Assembly (NCBI RefSeq): GCF_001746415.1
Contig: NZ_MEHJ01000001.1
Coordinates: forward strand, 3,741,001 to 3,805,000
DNA: 64,000 bases
Reading direction: 5' to 3'
Origin: Streptomyces agglomeratus
GTDB lineage: Bacteria > Actinomycetota > Actinomycetes > Streptomycetales > Streptomycetaceae
Numbering within the stretch: the stretch's first letter is position 1; the number at the start of each line of letters is the position of its first letter. Of this stretch, positions 35,494 to 42,994 are shown one piece after another. The translations under genes and the position numbers were made by a program. The notes under the pieces are model-generated. The model did not search any database, was not told the origin of the DNA, and saw nothing but the letters and a program-made list of their open reading frames with translations.

Positions 35494-35681
35494 CAGGCCG
35501 CCTCCGCCAGCTGGCTCTGGATGAAGTCGCGCACGGCATCGGCCGGTACGCGGCGAGCGCCGTCGATCTTGAGGGAGGTGAGCCGACGAGTACGAATCAG
35601 GTCGTAGACCTTCGAACGTCCCAACTTGAGCCGCACCATGACCTCCGGCACAGTCAGCAGTTCCGTGTGTGCGGTCGTCAT
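35493..35681 (-). CDS. xis: Excisionase (MerR-like helix-turn-helix)
   Basis: The 62-residue protein has LLTVPEVMVRLKLGRSKVYD, a DNA-binding domain of the HTH_17/excisionase family, followed by LIRTRRLTSLKIDGARRVPA. It lies directly between int and the replication gene, with overlaps on both sides (1 bp and 4 bp), as in pSAM2 and its relatives. Such Xis proteins bend the att arms to direct Int toward excision. Confidence 0.9.
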   Translation of the reverse strand: MTTAHTELLTVPEVMVRLKLGRSKVYDLIRTRRLTSLKIDGARRVPADAVRDFIQSQLAEAA

Positions 35682-37078
35682 ACAGCGGCTCCTTCCAGGG
35701 CCAGTTGGTCGATTAGGGCTTCCCGCGCAGCGTCGCGGCTGTGCTCTATGTCGCGTCGGATGCTGGCCGCGAGCCAGGATTCGCCGGGTGTGTGGCCGTG
35801 GCCGGCATAGACCCAGTGGGCGACGACGAGCGTGGATGCGTCCGGGTGTTCGTTCGGGTCGGGCAGACCGAGGGCGGCGCGTTGCTGGGCGGCGCGGTAG
35901 TCGGCGCGGACCTGGCGGAGAGCGCCCAGCGTGGTGGAGTAGCGGCGCGACTTGGTGGAGAAGTGACCACGGAAGCCGAGCATGTGAGCCCACGCCCACA
36001 GCCGCCGATCCGGGTAGACGGGGTCGAGATCTTTGCACGCCTGGATGAGACGCCGGACATGCTCGGGGACCTGGTGGCGGTCGAGCTCGGACAGTTCACC
36101 GATGCGGCGGTCCAGCGTGCCGGTGGTCTCGGCGGCCTTGGTGGCGTACTTGGCCACGTAAGAGGCGACAGCCTGTTCGGTGATCTCACCGGTCCCGAAG
36201 GCTCCGATGGGCTGAATGTCTAGCTGCTGGCCCCAGCGCAGTACCCAGTCGTTGATGTACCCGGCTTCCTCGTCGGCGGGCACCACGACCCGGACGCGCT
36301 CGACGGCGGCGCGGATGGCGTCGGTCAGAAGGTCCAGAGTGGCCCAGGCCGGGGGTGGGGTGTCGGGTCCATCCGGCCCGTCGAAGCGGATCACGGCGTG
36401 GAAGTGGACTGCGCCGCGCTTCTGGTACTCGGCAACCTTGCCGAAGGACAGGCGGGACTGTTCGCGGGCGGCTGTCTGAGTGAGTCCGGCTCGGCTGGCG
36501 ATCTCACGGCGGAGGTAGATCGTGAAGTACCGCCAAAGATCGGAGGCGTGGTTGTTCCACAGCACCGTCGATCCGTAGTCGTAGCTGGACGGGTCCAGCG
36601 GGCTGCCGAGTGTCGGGTCGTCCTCGGAGTGCTGGGTACCGCAGCGGCACGGCCGGTTGGCTGGTCGATTGTGGACCGGACCGAAGGACGGGGCGGTGAG
36701 GGTGGCAAAGACGCGGGGGTGGTCGCGAACGGTGTCGGGGGTGCCCTTCGCGGGATCACCAACGAGTCCGGCACGGATCAGGTGGTAGGTGTCGCCTGCG
36801 TAGATCCAGGCGCAAGAGGGGCAGCGGGAGGCGCGACGGTTGCCGCATGCGACGCGAAGCCGTCCGCCCGGTTCGGCGTCCGTCGAGTACGAGTGCAGCA
36901 CCGTACCGGTGGACGGGTCGACGGTCTTCGTGGAACCGATGAGGTGGATCGGGTCGGTGCATCCACCGGTTCGGCGTACCTGCTCCTGCCAGCGGTCGAA
37001 GCCCGGGGCCCCGGCCACCCGCAGCAGATCGCCGAAGGTGACCGGGTCCAGGCCCGCGAGTGTCGCGGTGTCGGTCAC
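35678..37078 (-). CDS. repSA: RepSA-like rolling-circle replication initiator
   Basis: The 466-residue protein starts at GTG 37078, whose stop-start overlap with the upstream small gene decides the start. A zinc-like CRCGTQHSE segment and Cys pairs (CPSCAW) precede the HUH metal motif GAVHFHAVIRF. YVAKYATKAAE follows as the likely nicking-Tyr motif. These features fit the RepSA family, which starts rolling-circle replication of the excised circle. In pSAM2 the double-strand origin is inside or near repSA. A TGA overlaps xis downstream. Confidence 0.92.
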   Translation of the reverse strand: MTDTATLAGLDPVTFGDLLRVAGAPGFDRWQEQVRRTGGCTDPIHLIGSTKTVDPSTGTVLHSYSTDAEPGGRLRVACGNRRASRCPSCAWIYAGDTYHLIRAGLVGDPAKGTPDTVRDHPRVFATLTAPSFGPVHNRPANRPCRCGTQHSEDDPTLGSPLDPSSYDYGSTVLWNNHASDLWRYFTIYLRREIASRAGLTQTAAREQSRLSFGKVAEYQKRGAVHFHAVIRFDGPDGPDTPPPAWATLDLLTDAIRAAVERVRVVVPADEEAGYINDWVLRWGQQLDIQPIGAFGTGEITEQAVASYVAKYATKAAETTGTLDRRIGELSELDRHQVPEHVRRLIQACKDLDPVYPDRRLWAWAHMLGFRGHFSTKSRRYSTTLGALRQVRADYRAAQQRAALGLPDPNEHPDASTLVVAHWVYAGHGHTPGESWLAASIRRDIEHSRDAAREALIDQLALEGAAV

Positions 37079-37269
37079 ACGCGCTCCTCGTGGTTTAGGA
37101 CGACCGGGGCCGGTGCGGTCGTGTGGCCGGTGCCGTGGCAGCGGCGGCATGCCACGTGGAGGGTGGCGCGAGTGCCGTCAGCGAGGCGGGTACCGGTGGT
37201 GATGGCGACGAGGGGGAAGCCGTCGCAGTCGGGGCAGACGCGTGTCGGGACAGGGGTGGGCCGGGTCAT
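37075..37269 (-). CDS. Small double-CxxC protein of the AICE
   Basis: The 64-residue protein has VCPDCDGFPLV and CRRCHGTGH, two CxxC knuckles about 28 residues apart, likely one zinc site. Proteins of this kind sit immediately before repSA in many Streptomyces elements. A role in replication control is a guess from position. Its ATG at 37269 lies downstream of the copy A stem-loop repeat, with AAAGGAAG as ribosome site, and its stop overlaps the rep start by 4 bp. Confidence 0.78.
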   Translation of the reverse strand: MTRPTPVPTRVCPDCDGFPLVAITTGTRLADGTRATLHVACRRCHGTGHTTAPAPVVLNHEERV

Positions 37270-37280
37270 GATGGGACTTC

Positions 37281-37364
37281 CTTTCGATTGCGGTTGGAAG
37301 GGGCCGGACCGTCCGGGCGGCGGCGATGCTTGGCGGCTTGTGCGCCGCCCGGAGGCCGGTCAGT
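37281..37364 (-). repeat. Repeat copy A: stem-loop unit downstream of the GGDEF gene
   Basis: One of two direct copies, about 85% identical, flanking the GGDEF gene (other at 37920-38006). On the transcribed minus strand, arms TCCGGGCGGCG and CGCCGCCCGGA (37312-37353) enclose a loop holding ACAAGCCGCCAAGCATCGC. It lies just before the ribosome site of the small CxxC gene. Confidence 0.85.
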
Positions 37365-37365
37365 G

Positions 37366-37914
37366 CTAAGTGGTGGAGCCGCGGCGGCCGGCCTTTCCCT
37401 TTTGCGCGTACATCGCGGCGTCGGCGGCCGAGAGGGCGTCGGTGAGGGTGGGGACGGGCAGGTGGTCGGGGTAGCAGGTGCCGACCGATGCCGAGACCGG
37501 CAGGACATGGCCGTTGTGTGTGACCGGCTGGTCCAGTGCGGTCCAAAGGTCGAAGAGGTTGGCGGCGCCGATGTTGGTCACGATGGCGGCGAACTCGTCT
37601 CCGCCGAGACGGGCGGCGATGCCGTGGTTTCCGCACCAGGCGTTCAGCCGTCGGGCGGTGGCGGTGAGCACCGCATCCCCAGCGGCGTGGCCGTGGGTGT
37701 CGTTGATGGCCTTGAAGTCGTTCAGGTCGACAAGGAGCACGAGCGCACTCGGGTGCTTGGCGATGAGGCGTTCGGCGCGGTTGGTCCATCCGGCGCGGGT
37801 GTGCAGACCGGTGAGTGGGTCGCGGCGTGCGGTGGCCAGCCGGTGGGCGAGGTAGCTGGAGTGGGCGGCCCAGCCGAGCAGGGGCAGGGATAAGGCGAGT
37901 GCTTGCGGGTCCAC
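37366..37914 (-). CDS. GGDEF-domain protein (putative diguanylate cyclase) carried by the element
   Basis: The 182-residue protein starts at GTG 37914, preceded by AAGGAGAACC. Residues 3-22 form one hydrophobic segment (PQALALSLPLLGWAAHSSYL), then the GGDEF entry motif RDPLTGLHTRAGW, LVLLVDLNDFKAINDTHGHA with the metal Asp, and the signature RLGGDEFAAIV. The active site thus appears complete. The inhibitory I-site (RxxD five residues before GGDEF) is replaced by GNHG, so product feedback should be missing. c-di-GMP controls BldD and development in Streptomyces, so the element could alter host state. It lies between the two stem-loop repeats. Confidence 0.9.
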   Translation of the reverse strand: MDPQALALSLPLLGWAAHSSYLAHRLATARRDPLTGLHTRAGWTNRAERLIAKHPSALVLLVDLNDFKAINDTHGHAAGDAVLTATARRLNAWCGNHGIAARLGGDEFAAIVTNIGAANLFDLWTALDQPVTHNGHVLPVSASVGTCYPDHLPVPTLTDALSAADAAMYAQKGKAGRRGSTT

Positions 37915-37919
37915 GGTTC

Positions 37920-38006
37920 TCCTTCGTTGCGGTTGGAAGGGGTTGCGTGGGCCGTCCGGGCGGTGGCGATGCTTGGCGGCTTGTGGCACCACCCGGAGGC
38001 CGGTCA
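37920..38006 (-). repeat. Repeat copy B: stem-loop unit upstream of the GGDEF gene
   Basis: Direct copy of 37281-37364. The minus-strand stem TCCGGGTGGTG / CACCGCCCGGA (37955-37997) differs from copy A at paired places: one C-G became U-A and another became U-G. The 19-nt loop sequence ACAAGCCGCCAAGCATCGC is unchanged. It forms the leader of the GGDEF gene. Confidence 0.85.
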
Positions 38007-38294
38007 GCGGTTGAGTTCCTGGCGGAGCAGGCGGACCAGGAGCAGCAGTACGACGCCGCTGATGGACAGCGCGAGCCCGGTGATGGCGACGGCCAGGAGC
38101 GTGGAGACGAGCACGGCCCCGACGGCGACGACGCCGACTACGGCAGTGGTCGGCTTCGAACGGACCTTTCCGACGAGTCCGGCCGTGGCCTGACCGACAG
38201 GCGCGACGGCTGGCCGAGCCGGGACGGGTACGGGCTCGGTGTGGGGCGTGAGCGCGGTGTGGGTGTCGGACTGCGGGTACTTGGGCTTGAACAC
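38004..38294 (-). CDS. SpdA/SpdB-like small membrane protein
   Basis: The 96-residue protein starts at GTG 38294, with AAGGAGATC 4 bp upstream (MFKPKYPQSDTHTALTP...). After a Pro/Val-rich cytoplasmic half, two adjacent hydrophobic segments follow (TTAVVGVVAVGAVLVSTLLA, then VAITGLALSISGVVLLLLV). Proteins of this size and layout lie between repSA and tra in pSAM2-like elements and take part in spreading within the recipient mycelium. This is assigned by position and shape, not by a recognised motif. Confidence 0.7.
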   Translation of the reverse strand: MFKPKYPQSDTHTALTPHTEPVPVPARPAVAPVGQATAGLVGKVRSKPTTAVVGVVAVGAVLVSTLLAVAITGLALSISGVVLLLLVRLLRQELNR

Positions 38295-38305
38295 TGCGGA
38301 TCTCC

Positions 38306-38461
38306 TTACTTGGTGAACGGGTCGATGGCCGGGGCCAGGAAGCTGTCGGCGAGCAGGTAACCGCCCAGGAGGAGCACGGCGACCAGCCACAGAGGCGGGC
38401 GGATGAGCTTGATGCCGAGTGCGCCGACGACGATCAGGGCGAGCCAGAGCGGTACGTCCAT
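38306..38461 (-). CDS. 51-residue two-helix membrane protein
   Basis: A short open frame with ATG at 38461 after AAGGGAGATCACGCC and stop TAA at 38306. The product (MDVPLWLALIVVGALGIKLI to APAIDPFTK) is almost wholly two hydrophobic helices separated by RPP. It sits 11 bp from the next gene and in the same orientation, so it is one of the small spread-type genes of the operon. The TAA stop and good ribosome site support it. Confidence 0.75.
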   Translation of the reverse strand: MDVPLWLALIVVGALGIKLIRPPLWLVAVLLLGGYLLADSFLAPAIDPFTK

Positions 38462-38480
38462 GGCGTGATCTCCCTTGCGA

Positions 38481-38669
38481 TCAGCGGGGGTTGCAGCGGT
38501 GGGTCCGGGCGGCGAGTTCGGCGGCGGCGCGGTTCAGGTAGTCGGCGGACCAATCGCAGCCGGGGGCGGTGCAGGCGGCAGCGTGAGCTTCGCGGCCGTG
38601 GCGGTCATGGTGGGTTCCGATCTGGACGGGGCCGATGCGGTCGACGTCCCAGAAGCGGTTGCGGGCCAT
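38481..38669 (-). CDS. Small mobile-element protein with Cys/His cluster
   Basis: The 62-residue protein begins MARNRFWDVDRIGPVQIGTH and ends ELAARTHRCNPR. ACTAPGCDW and THRC place two Cys pairs and His residues as for a small zinc site. The ribosome site is strong (GAGAGGAGG, 5 bp before ATG 38669). Similar proteins accompany spdB and tra genes on Streptomyces AICEs. The function is not established. Confidence 0.75.
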   Translation of the reverse strand: MARNRFWDVDRIGPVQIGTHHDRHGREAHAAACTAPGCDWSADYLNRAAAELAARTHRCNPR

Positions 38670-38683
38670 GGGCTTACCTCCTC

Positions 38684-39310
38684 TCAGGCGAGCTGGGCGG
38701 CGATGGCTTCGGCCATCGGGGCGGGAACGCCGAGCCGGGTGCGCAGGGTGTCGGCGTCCATGGGTTGCCCGGTCGACGCATGGTGGGCATCGGCGAGCTT
38801 GCGCGCGTGGGTGACGAGCGCGGGCGGGACGTTGGGCGGAGCGGGAGGCAGGGCCGCCGGTTCCTGTACCGGTTCGGCGGTCTCTTCGCGTACCGGTTGC
38901 GGCTCGGGCTCTACGGGCGCGGGCTCCGGGCGGTGCGGCTCAGGGGCGTGCATGAGGAGGCTGCCGCCGAGGAAGGCGAGCGCCGGCCAACCGGCGACGA
39001 GGATGCGGAGCCAGTCCGGCACGTCACTCAGGTCGAGCAGTCCAGCCGTGGCGACGTTCGCCCCGAGTGATGCGGCGAGAGCGACCGCGAACCAGGACCA
39101 GGCCGCCCGCCTCGGAGCGTCCGTACCCCGCAGGCTTCGGAGCTGACGCCACGCGGCGACCAGGAGCAGATCCACGGAGACGGGGTAGGCCCACGCCTTC
39201 CAGCCGTCCTGTCCGGCAGCCGCGGCGAGGTCGTGCAGGTGAGAGAAGGACAGAGCACCGGCGATCACGGCCTGGACCAATACGGCGTCGAGTCGCAGTG
39301 AGGACCGCAT
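38684..39310 (-). CDS. DUF2637/SpdB-type membrane protein
   Basis: The 208-residue protein has four hydrophobic helices in the first 120 residues (AVLVQAVIAGALSFSHLHDL, WAYPVSVDLLLVAA, SWFAVALAASLGANVATAG, ILVAGWPALAFLGGSLLM). A Pro/Glu-rich linker and a helical C-terminal domain (DADTLRTRLGVPAPMAEAIA) that looks like a small DNA-binding or helix-turn-helix end follow. This is the DUF2637 family found on conjugative elements beside tra. It starts 5 bp after the tra stop, so it is co-transcribed and likely assists spread. Confidence 0.85.
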   Translation of the reverse strand: MRSSLRLDAVLVQAVIAGALSFSHLHDLAAAAGQDGWKAWAYPVSVDLLLVAAWRQLRSLRGTDAPRRAAWSWFAVALAASLGANVATAGLLDLSDVPDWLRILVAGWPALAFLGGSLLMHAPEPHRPEPAPVEPEPQPVREETAEPVQEPAALPPAPPNVPPALVTHARKLADAHHASTGQPMDADTLRTRLGVPAPMAEAIAAQLA

Positions 39311-39314
39311 GGCG

Positions 39315-40658
39315 TCAGTCCTTGTCCGGGACCAGGGCGAAAGGCCCGATCGCAGTCTCGGGACGGAAGGGCTCCAGGGCGGGGATGGCGGGCGTCAGGT
39401 CGGCATGCTTTACGCAGGCCGTGACGGCTTCCTCAAGGCTGGTGAAAGGGCTGCGGACCAGAGACCAGCCACCGGAGGAGTCCCCGGCGACCGCCAGCCC
39501 GCGTTGTTCGGGTGCGATCGTGGTCGCGGCGAGCATGGCCTGGGGACTGATGTCTCCCAGCACCATCTTGGCTGTGGCCTCATCGTTCACGCGGTGCGAG
39601 ATGCGACCGGTGAGCTGGGCCCGCAAGGCCGTTGCTCCCTTTCCGAGGTCGGACCCGAACCGCTGGCCGCACACCTCCAAATACATGCCGGCGGCCCGGC
39701 CCAGCTGGGAGAGACGTACGAGCTGAGTGACCATCTGGTCCCGGCGCTTGTCGTCGGCACTGCTCGCCGTGAGGAAGAGTTCCGCCACTTCGTCGATGAA
39801 GACCACGACCGGCACCGGCCGCATGTCCTCGGGCAGACCCCAGATGTCCGAAGTGATCGACTCCAGAGCGCCGGGCCCAAGACGCTGAACGGTCCGGATC
39901 AGCTCATAGCGTTCGGTCATCTCCGACACCAGAACGTCGAGCAAGTCCGAAGCTTCCTCAGGCGTGCACGCCAGGGCCGACAGCCTCGGGGCGAACGGAG
40001 CCAGCTCGACCCCCCACTTGCAGTCGATACCGACCAGGGCGACCGCCTGAGGGGCGAGACCTTTCACCAGGCCGCGCAGGTAGACCGACTTCCCCGACTC
40101 TGTCGCGCCCATCACCAGTTCGTGAGGAATGGTGCGGAAGTTCCGCGCATGCACCGCACCGTCGGAGCGCAGGGCCACCGGCACGCTCAGCAGCATCGGT
40201 TCCTTCGTCGGAGGCATCACGACCCGGTTCAGCACGTCGTGGCCAATGACCTTGAGCTGGAGCCACCCCGGAGTGAGCGCACCGACGTGCACGGCGTAGG
40301 CGCGCCAGGAGTGCCGCAGACGTTCGGACGCCGTTTCGAAGTCGTGAACCTCCTGCCCCGGCTGCATCTTGATCCGTAACACCAGACCACTCGCGGTGAC
40401 ACGGACACGGGTCAAGCGGGGGACCATCCGCGAAGGAGTCCGCTTGGTGGCCGCCGCTACGGTGAGACGCAGGCGAGACGGAGGCTCGGTGAGCCCGCAT
40501 GCCTCCATGACTGAGCGGTACGTGAACGCGATCCGCGTCAGCTTGATGGGGGCCCCGATGGCGAACCAGAACCAGACGGGGCGCTGTCGACGCAGGATCA
40601 CGAGCCCAGCGGCTGTCAGCACCAGGCCGACGAGCGTGAAAACCTGTCCGGTCGTCAT
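39315..40658 (-). CDS. traSA: FtsK/SpoIIIE-like conjugative DNA translocase (Tra)
   Basis: The 447-residue protein has an N-terminal membrane helix (VFTLVGLVLTAAGLVIL), then a RecA-like motor with Walker A VMGATESGKSVYLRGL and Walker B VPVVVFIDEVAEL. VGIDCKWGVELAPFAPR and QRFGSDLGKGATALRAQL are typical of TraB/TraSA. In AICEs this single protein moves double-stranded DNA between mycelial cells, binding a clt locus through its C-terminal winged helix. It is slightly shorter than plasmid TraB proteins. It overlaps nothing but lies 3 bp from the next gene upstream. Confidence 0.93.
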   Translation of the reverse strand: MTTGQVFTLVGLVLTAAGLVILRRQRPVWFWFAIGAPIKLTRIAFTYRSVMEACGLTEPPSRLRLTVAAATKRTPSRMVPRLTRVRVTASGLVLRIKMQPGQEVHDFETASERLRHSWRAYAVHVGALTPGWLQLKVIGHDVLNRVVMPPTKEPMLLSVPVALRSDGAVHARNFRTIPHELVMGATESGKSVYLRGLVKGLAPQAVALVGIDCKWGVELAPFAPRLSALACTPEEASDLLDVLVSEMTERYELIRTVQRLGPGALESITSDIWGLPEDMRPVPVVVFIDEVAELFLTASSADDKRRDQMVTQLVRLSQLGRAAGMYLEVCGQRFGSDLGKGATALRAQLTGRISHRVNDEATAKMVLGDISPQAMLAATTIAPEQRGLAVAGDSSGGWSLVRSPFTSLEEAVTACVKHADLTPAIPALEPFRPETAIGPFALVPDKD

Positions 40659-40661
40659 CGG

Positions 40662-40982
40662 TCAGCCCGCCAGCGAAGTGATGGCGACAGCGCGGAACGC
40701 GATGCCGTGCCGGTTGTCCCGCTCCCAGTCCCGGGCCTTGAGACCGATCACCGACACCGGCATGCCCGGCGCCAGACCCTCCGGCACTCCGGTCTGAGGG
40801 ACGGTCACCTGGTACAGGTTTCCCTCGCCGTCGTCGGAGATCAGAAGCCCCACCGTTGCGAGCTGGGCCCCCGTCTCCCTGTCGACGGCGATCTCTCCGG
40901 TCTGCTTGTTCACCAGCTTGGGCGTGGGCGGGGTCGCGACAAAGACGACAGCGGTCGAAACGTCGATCTTGAAGGACGGCAT
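40662..40982 (-). CDS. Conserved AICE protein of unknown function
   Basis: The 106-residue protein begins MPSFKIDVSTAVVFVATPP and includes GEIAVDRETGAQLATVGLLI and PGMPVSVIGLKARDWE. The beta-rich pattern suggests an OB- or SH3-like barrel. Proteins like this precede tra on many Streptomyces elements and lead the transfer operon. A CTGGAGGC ribosome site is 6 bp before ATG 40982. Its promoter is in the operator region at 41011-41086. The role is unknown. Confidence 0.72.
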   Translation of the reverse strand: MPSFKIDVSTAVVFVATPPTPKLVNKQTGEIAVDRETGAQLATVGLLISDDGEGNLYQVTVPQTGVPEGLAPGMPVSVIGLKARDWERDNRHGIAFRAVAITSLAG

Positions 40983-41010
40983 GGGTTGCCTCCAGACAGA
41001 GGGTGACTGA

Positions 41011-41086
41011 CTTGGCTAGCCTTGTTGGCTACATGGCTAACGTAAGCAACCTGGCTAGTCATGTCAACACCTGACTGTCTTGGCTG
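41011..41086. promoter_or_regulatory. KorSA-type operator region: repeated TGGCTA boxes
   Basis: Between divergent genes at 40,982 and 41,122 there are four TGGCTA boxes at 41013, 41026, 41034 and 41052 and a fifth, TGGCTG, at 41081. One lies in the palindrome GGCTAGCC (41014-41021). The clustering, AT-richer context and position suggest binding sites for the GntR regulator encoded next door, which would control both operons. Confidence 0.65.
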
Positions 41087-41121
41087 TCCTACTGGCGGCC
41101 CCGCCCCGTACCATCGAGCCC

Positions 41122-41988
41122 ATGACCTTTGTCCCCGAGCCTCTAGACCCCGATGACGACCGGCCGCCGTACGAGCAGGTGGCGAGCAGCCTGGGAGCTG
41201 CCATCCGGACACGGAGGCTCGCTCCTGGTGAGAAGCTGCCGTCCCACAAGACGCTCACTGAGATGTACGGATTCGCGCGGGCGACGATCCAGCGCGCACT
41301 TCGCGACCTCGAAGACGAGGGCCTTGTGGTGTCCCGCAAGGGCAGCGGGGTCTACGTCCGGAACCGCACGGAACGGCCGGCGGGGCTACGCCCTTACGTT
41401 GAGCAGGCGTTCGCCAGCAAGGACGTCACCATCGACTTCGCCGGGTTCTCCAGCGAGACGCTGCATGGGGCACTGCAAGAGCCGCTGGACAAGATCCGCG
41501 TCGGCAGGCTGACCCCGTCGAGCATCACCGTTCGCATACTCGTCCCGGACATGTCCGTACCGCAGGCTGCCCCGGTGCGCCGCGAGGACTGTAGCGACGA
41601 CGAACGGCTGCGCAAGCGCATGCAGGACATCATGGTCGGCTACGCCCGCAGCATCCGTGACTCCATGGCAGAGCTGAGCCACTTGGGCTTGGTGGCAGAC
41701 ACGCGAGTCGACGTCCGGGTCCACAGTGGGACGCAGTTCTTCAAGCTGTACGTGATCAACAAGGAAGACGCGTTCTTCGGCTACTACCCGATCAAGCCCA
41801 ACAAGGTGATGGCTCAGGGTGAGGCCATCGAGATCTATGACCTGGTCGGCAAGGACACCGTTCTCTTCCACCACTCCGTCAACGACAGCGAGTCCTCAAG
41901 CGGCGCGCAGCAGGTCCAGCAGGGGCGTATGTGGTTCGACAGCGTCTGGGAGACCATCGGAAGGGAATTCGATCTCGATGGGCACTGA
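41122..41988 (+). CDS. GntR-family regulator (KorSA-like)
   Basis: The 288-residue protein has an N-terminal winged helix PYEQVASSLGAAIRTRRLAP, then LPSHKTLTEMYGFARATIQR and ALRDLEDEGLVVSRKGSGVY. The C-terminal half differs from the usual UTRA ligand domain: it carries VRILVPDMSVPQAAPVRRED and a later FYPIKP-like segment, and looks like a sensor for a phosphorylated or nucleotide ligand. In pSAM2 the GntR protein KorSA represses the transfer and replication genes. The ATG at 41122 is used. The 3' end overlaps the HAD gene by 11 bp. Confidence 0.88.
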   Translation: MTFVPEPLDPDDDRPPYEQVASSLGAAIRTRRLAPGEKLPSHKTLTEMYGFARATIQRALRDLEDEGLVVSRKGSGVYVRNRTERPAGLRPYVEQAFASKDVTIDFAGFSSETLHGALQEPLDKIRVGRLTPSSITVRILVPDMSVPQAAPVRREDCSDDERLRKRMQDIMVGYARSIRDSMAELSHLGLVADTRVDVRVHSGTQFFKLYVINKEDAFFGYYPIKPNKVMAQGEAIEIYDLVGKDTVLFHHSVNDSESSSGAQQVQQGRMWFDSVWETIGREFDLDGH

Positions 41989-42679
41989 CAACCTGACTGA
42001 GACGCTGGCCGGTACCGTAGCCGTGCTTTTCGACTTCGACGGCCCCCTGTGCGACGTGTTCGCGGGACGCCCGGCGCCCGAGGTGGCAAGGGAACTGGCT
42101 CTGCTGGCGGCGAGCACCGACCCGGCGCTGAGCGCGAAGCTGTCCGAGACCGACGATCCGCTCGAAGTGCTGCGGCTGACGCACGCGGCGAACCCGGAGC
42201 TGGGGTTGCGGGTGGAAGAGGCACTCACCGCGGCTGAGGTCGAGGCGGTGGCGGTAGCGGGAGAGCCGACGCCGGGGGCGGTCGCTGCGCTGGAAGCGGT
42301 GCGCGCGGCAGGCCGGAAGATCGCCGTGGTGAGCAACAACTCAGGTGAGTCTGTCCGGGTGTTCCTCGGCCGACATGATCTCGCCGAGCACGTGCTGGAG
42401 GTAGTGGGGCGCGCGGAACGGCAGCCCGACCTCATGAAGCCGAACCCGCATTCTTTGCTCAAGGCCGCCGAGCTGCTCGAAGTGGACGTCACCTTGTGCG
42501 CGTTGATCGGCGACTCGCTGACGGACATCCAGGCCGCCCACAAGGTCGGTGCCGCAGCAATCGGGTACGCCAACAAGCCGCACAAGCACCAGACGTTCAC
42601 CGAGGCCGGGGCCGAGGCCGTCACCGAGGACATGCAAGCCATCGCTGACGCGATCCAGCCGCCGCAGTCGAACGACTGA
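41978..42679 (+). CDS. HAD-family phosphatase linked to the GntR regulator
   Basis: The 233-residue protein has motif I VAVLFDFDGPLCDVF, motif II KIAVVSNNSGES, motif III DLMKPNPHSLLKAA and motif IV ALIGDSLTDIQAAHK, all intact, with a helical cap between I and II (phosphoglycolate-phosphatase-like type). Translation is coupled to the regulator through an 11-bp overlap in another frame. pSAM2 has a NUDIX gene (pif) in its control region, and this phosphatase may fill a comparable slot, acting on a small phosphorylated metabolite sensed by the regulator. That is inference. Confidence 0.87.
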   Translation: MGTDNLTETLAGTVAVLFDFDGPLCDVFAGRPAPEVARELALLAASTDPALSAKLSETDDPLEVLRLTHAANPELGLRVEEALTAAEVEAVAVAGEPTPGAVAALEAVRAAGRKIAVVSNNSGESVRVFLGRHDLAEHVLEVVGRAERQPDLMKPNPHSLLKAAELLEVDVTLCALIGDSLTDIQAAHKVGAAAIGYANKPHKHQTFTEAGAEAVTEDMQAIADAIQPPQSND

Positions 42680-42744
42680 GTCCCAGTTCCGCTAGAGCTG
42701 TTACAGGTTTCTCTACCTCATCAAGACCCGCGCACGGCGCGGGA

Positions 42745-42812
42745 GCGCGCCGCCTTTACGGCGGGGCCGCCGCCACTGTCTTCGCCAGCGGCGGCCCCGC
42801 CCGGCGGCGCGC
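42745..42812. repeat. GC-rich inverted repeat (candidate sso/clt)
   Basis: Left arm 42745-42773 and right arm 42788-42812. Two perfectly paired blocks, GCGCGCCGCC with GGCGGCGCGC (10 bp) and GGCGGGGCCGCCGC with GCGGCGGCCCCGCC (14 bp), are separated by a small internal loop (TTTAC). The apical loop is 14 bases. It lies 65 bp beyond the HAD stop and could also serve as its terminator. Confidence 0.75.
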
Positions 42813-42994
42813 CACGTGCAGCGGGCAATCGAGAACCCATCACGTACCAGGGCGGACAGCTCGGCGAGCTACGCGAAGCGCGACGTAGCAGGGCAGCCGC
42901 GGGTTCAAGATGATGCCTCCGGCGGGGGCGCTCCGACTCCGGGATGGCGGGGGCTCCGCCGGCGGGTGCCGGCCGTGGGGTGTTGCGGTGGGGG

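Noticed and set aside
37281..38006. c-di-GMP riboswitch near the GGDEF gene
   Set aside because: The repeated stem-loop has neither the GEMM-I conserved core nor its two-helix arrangement. It is reported only as an unassigned structured RNA.
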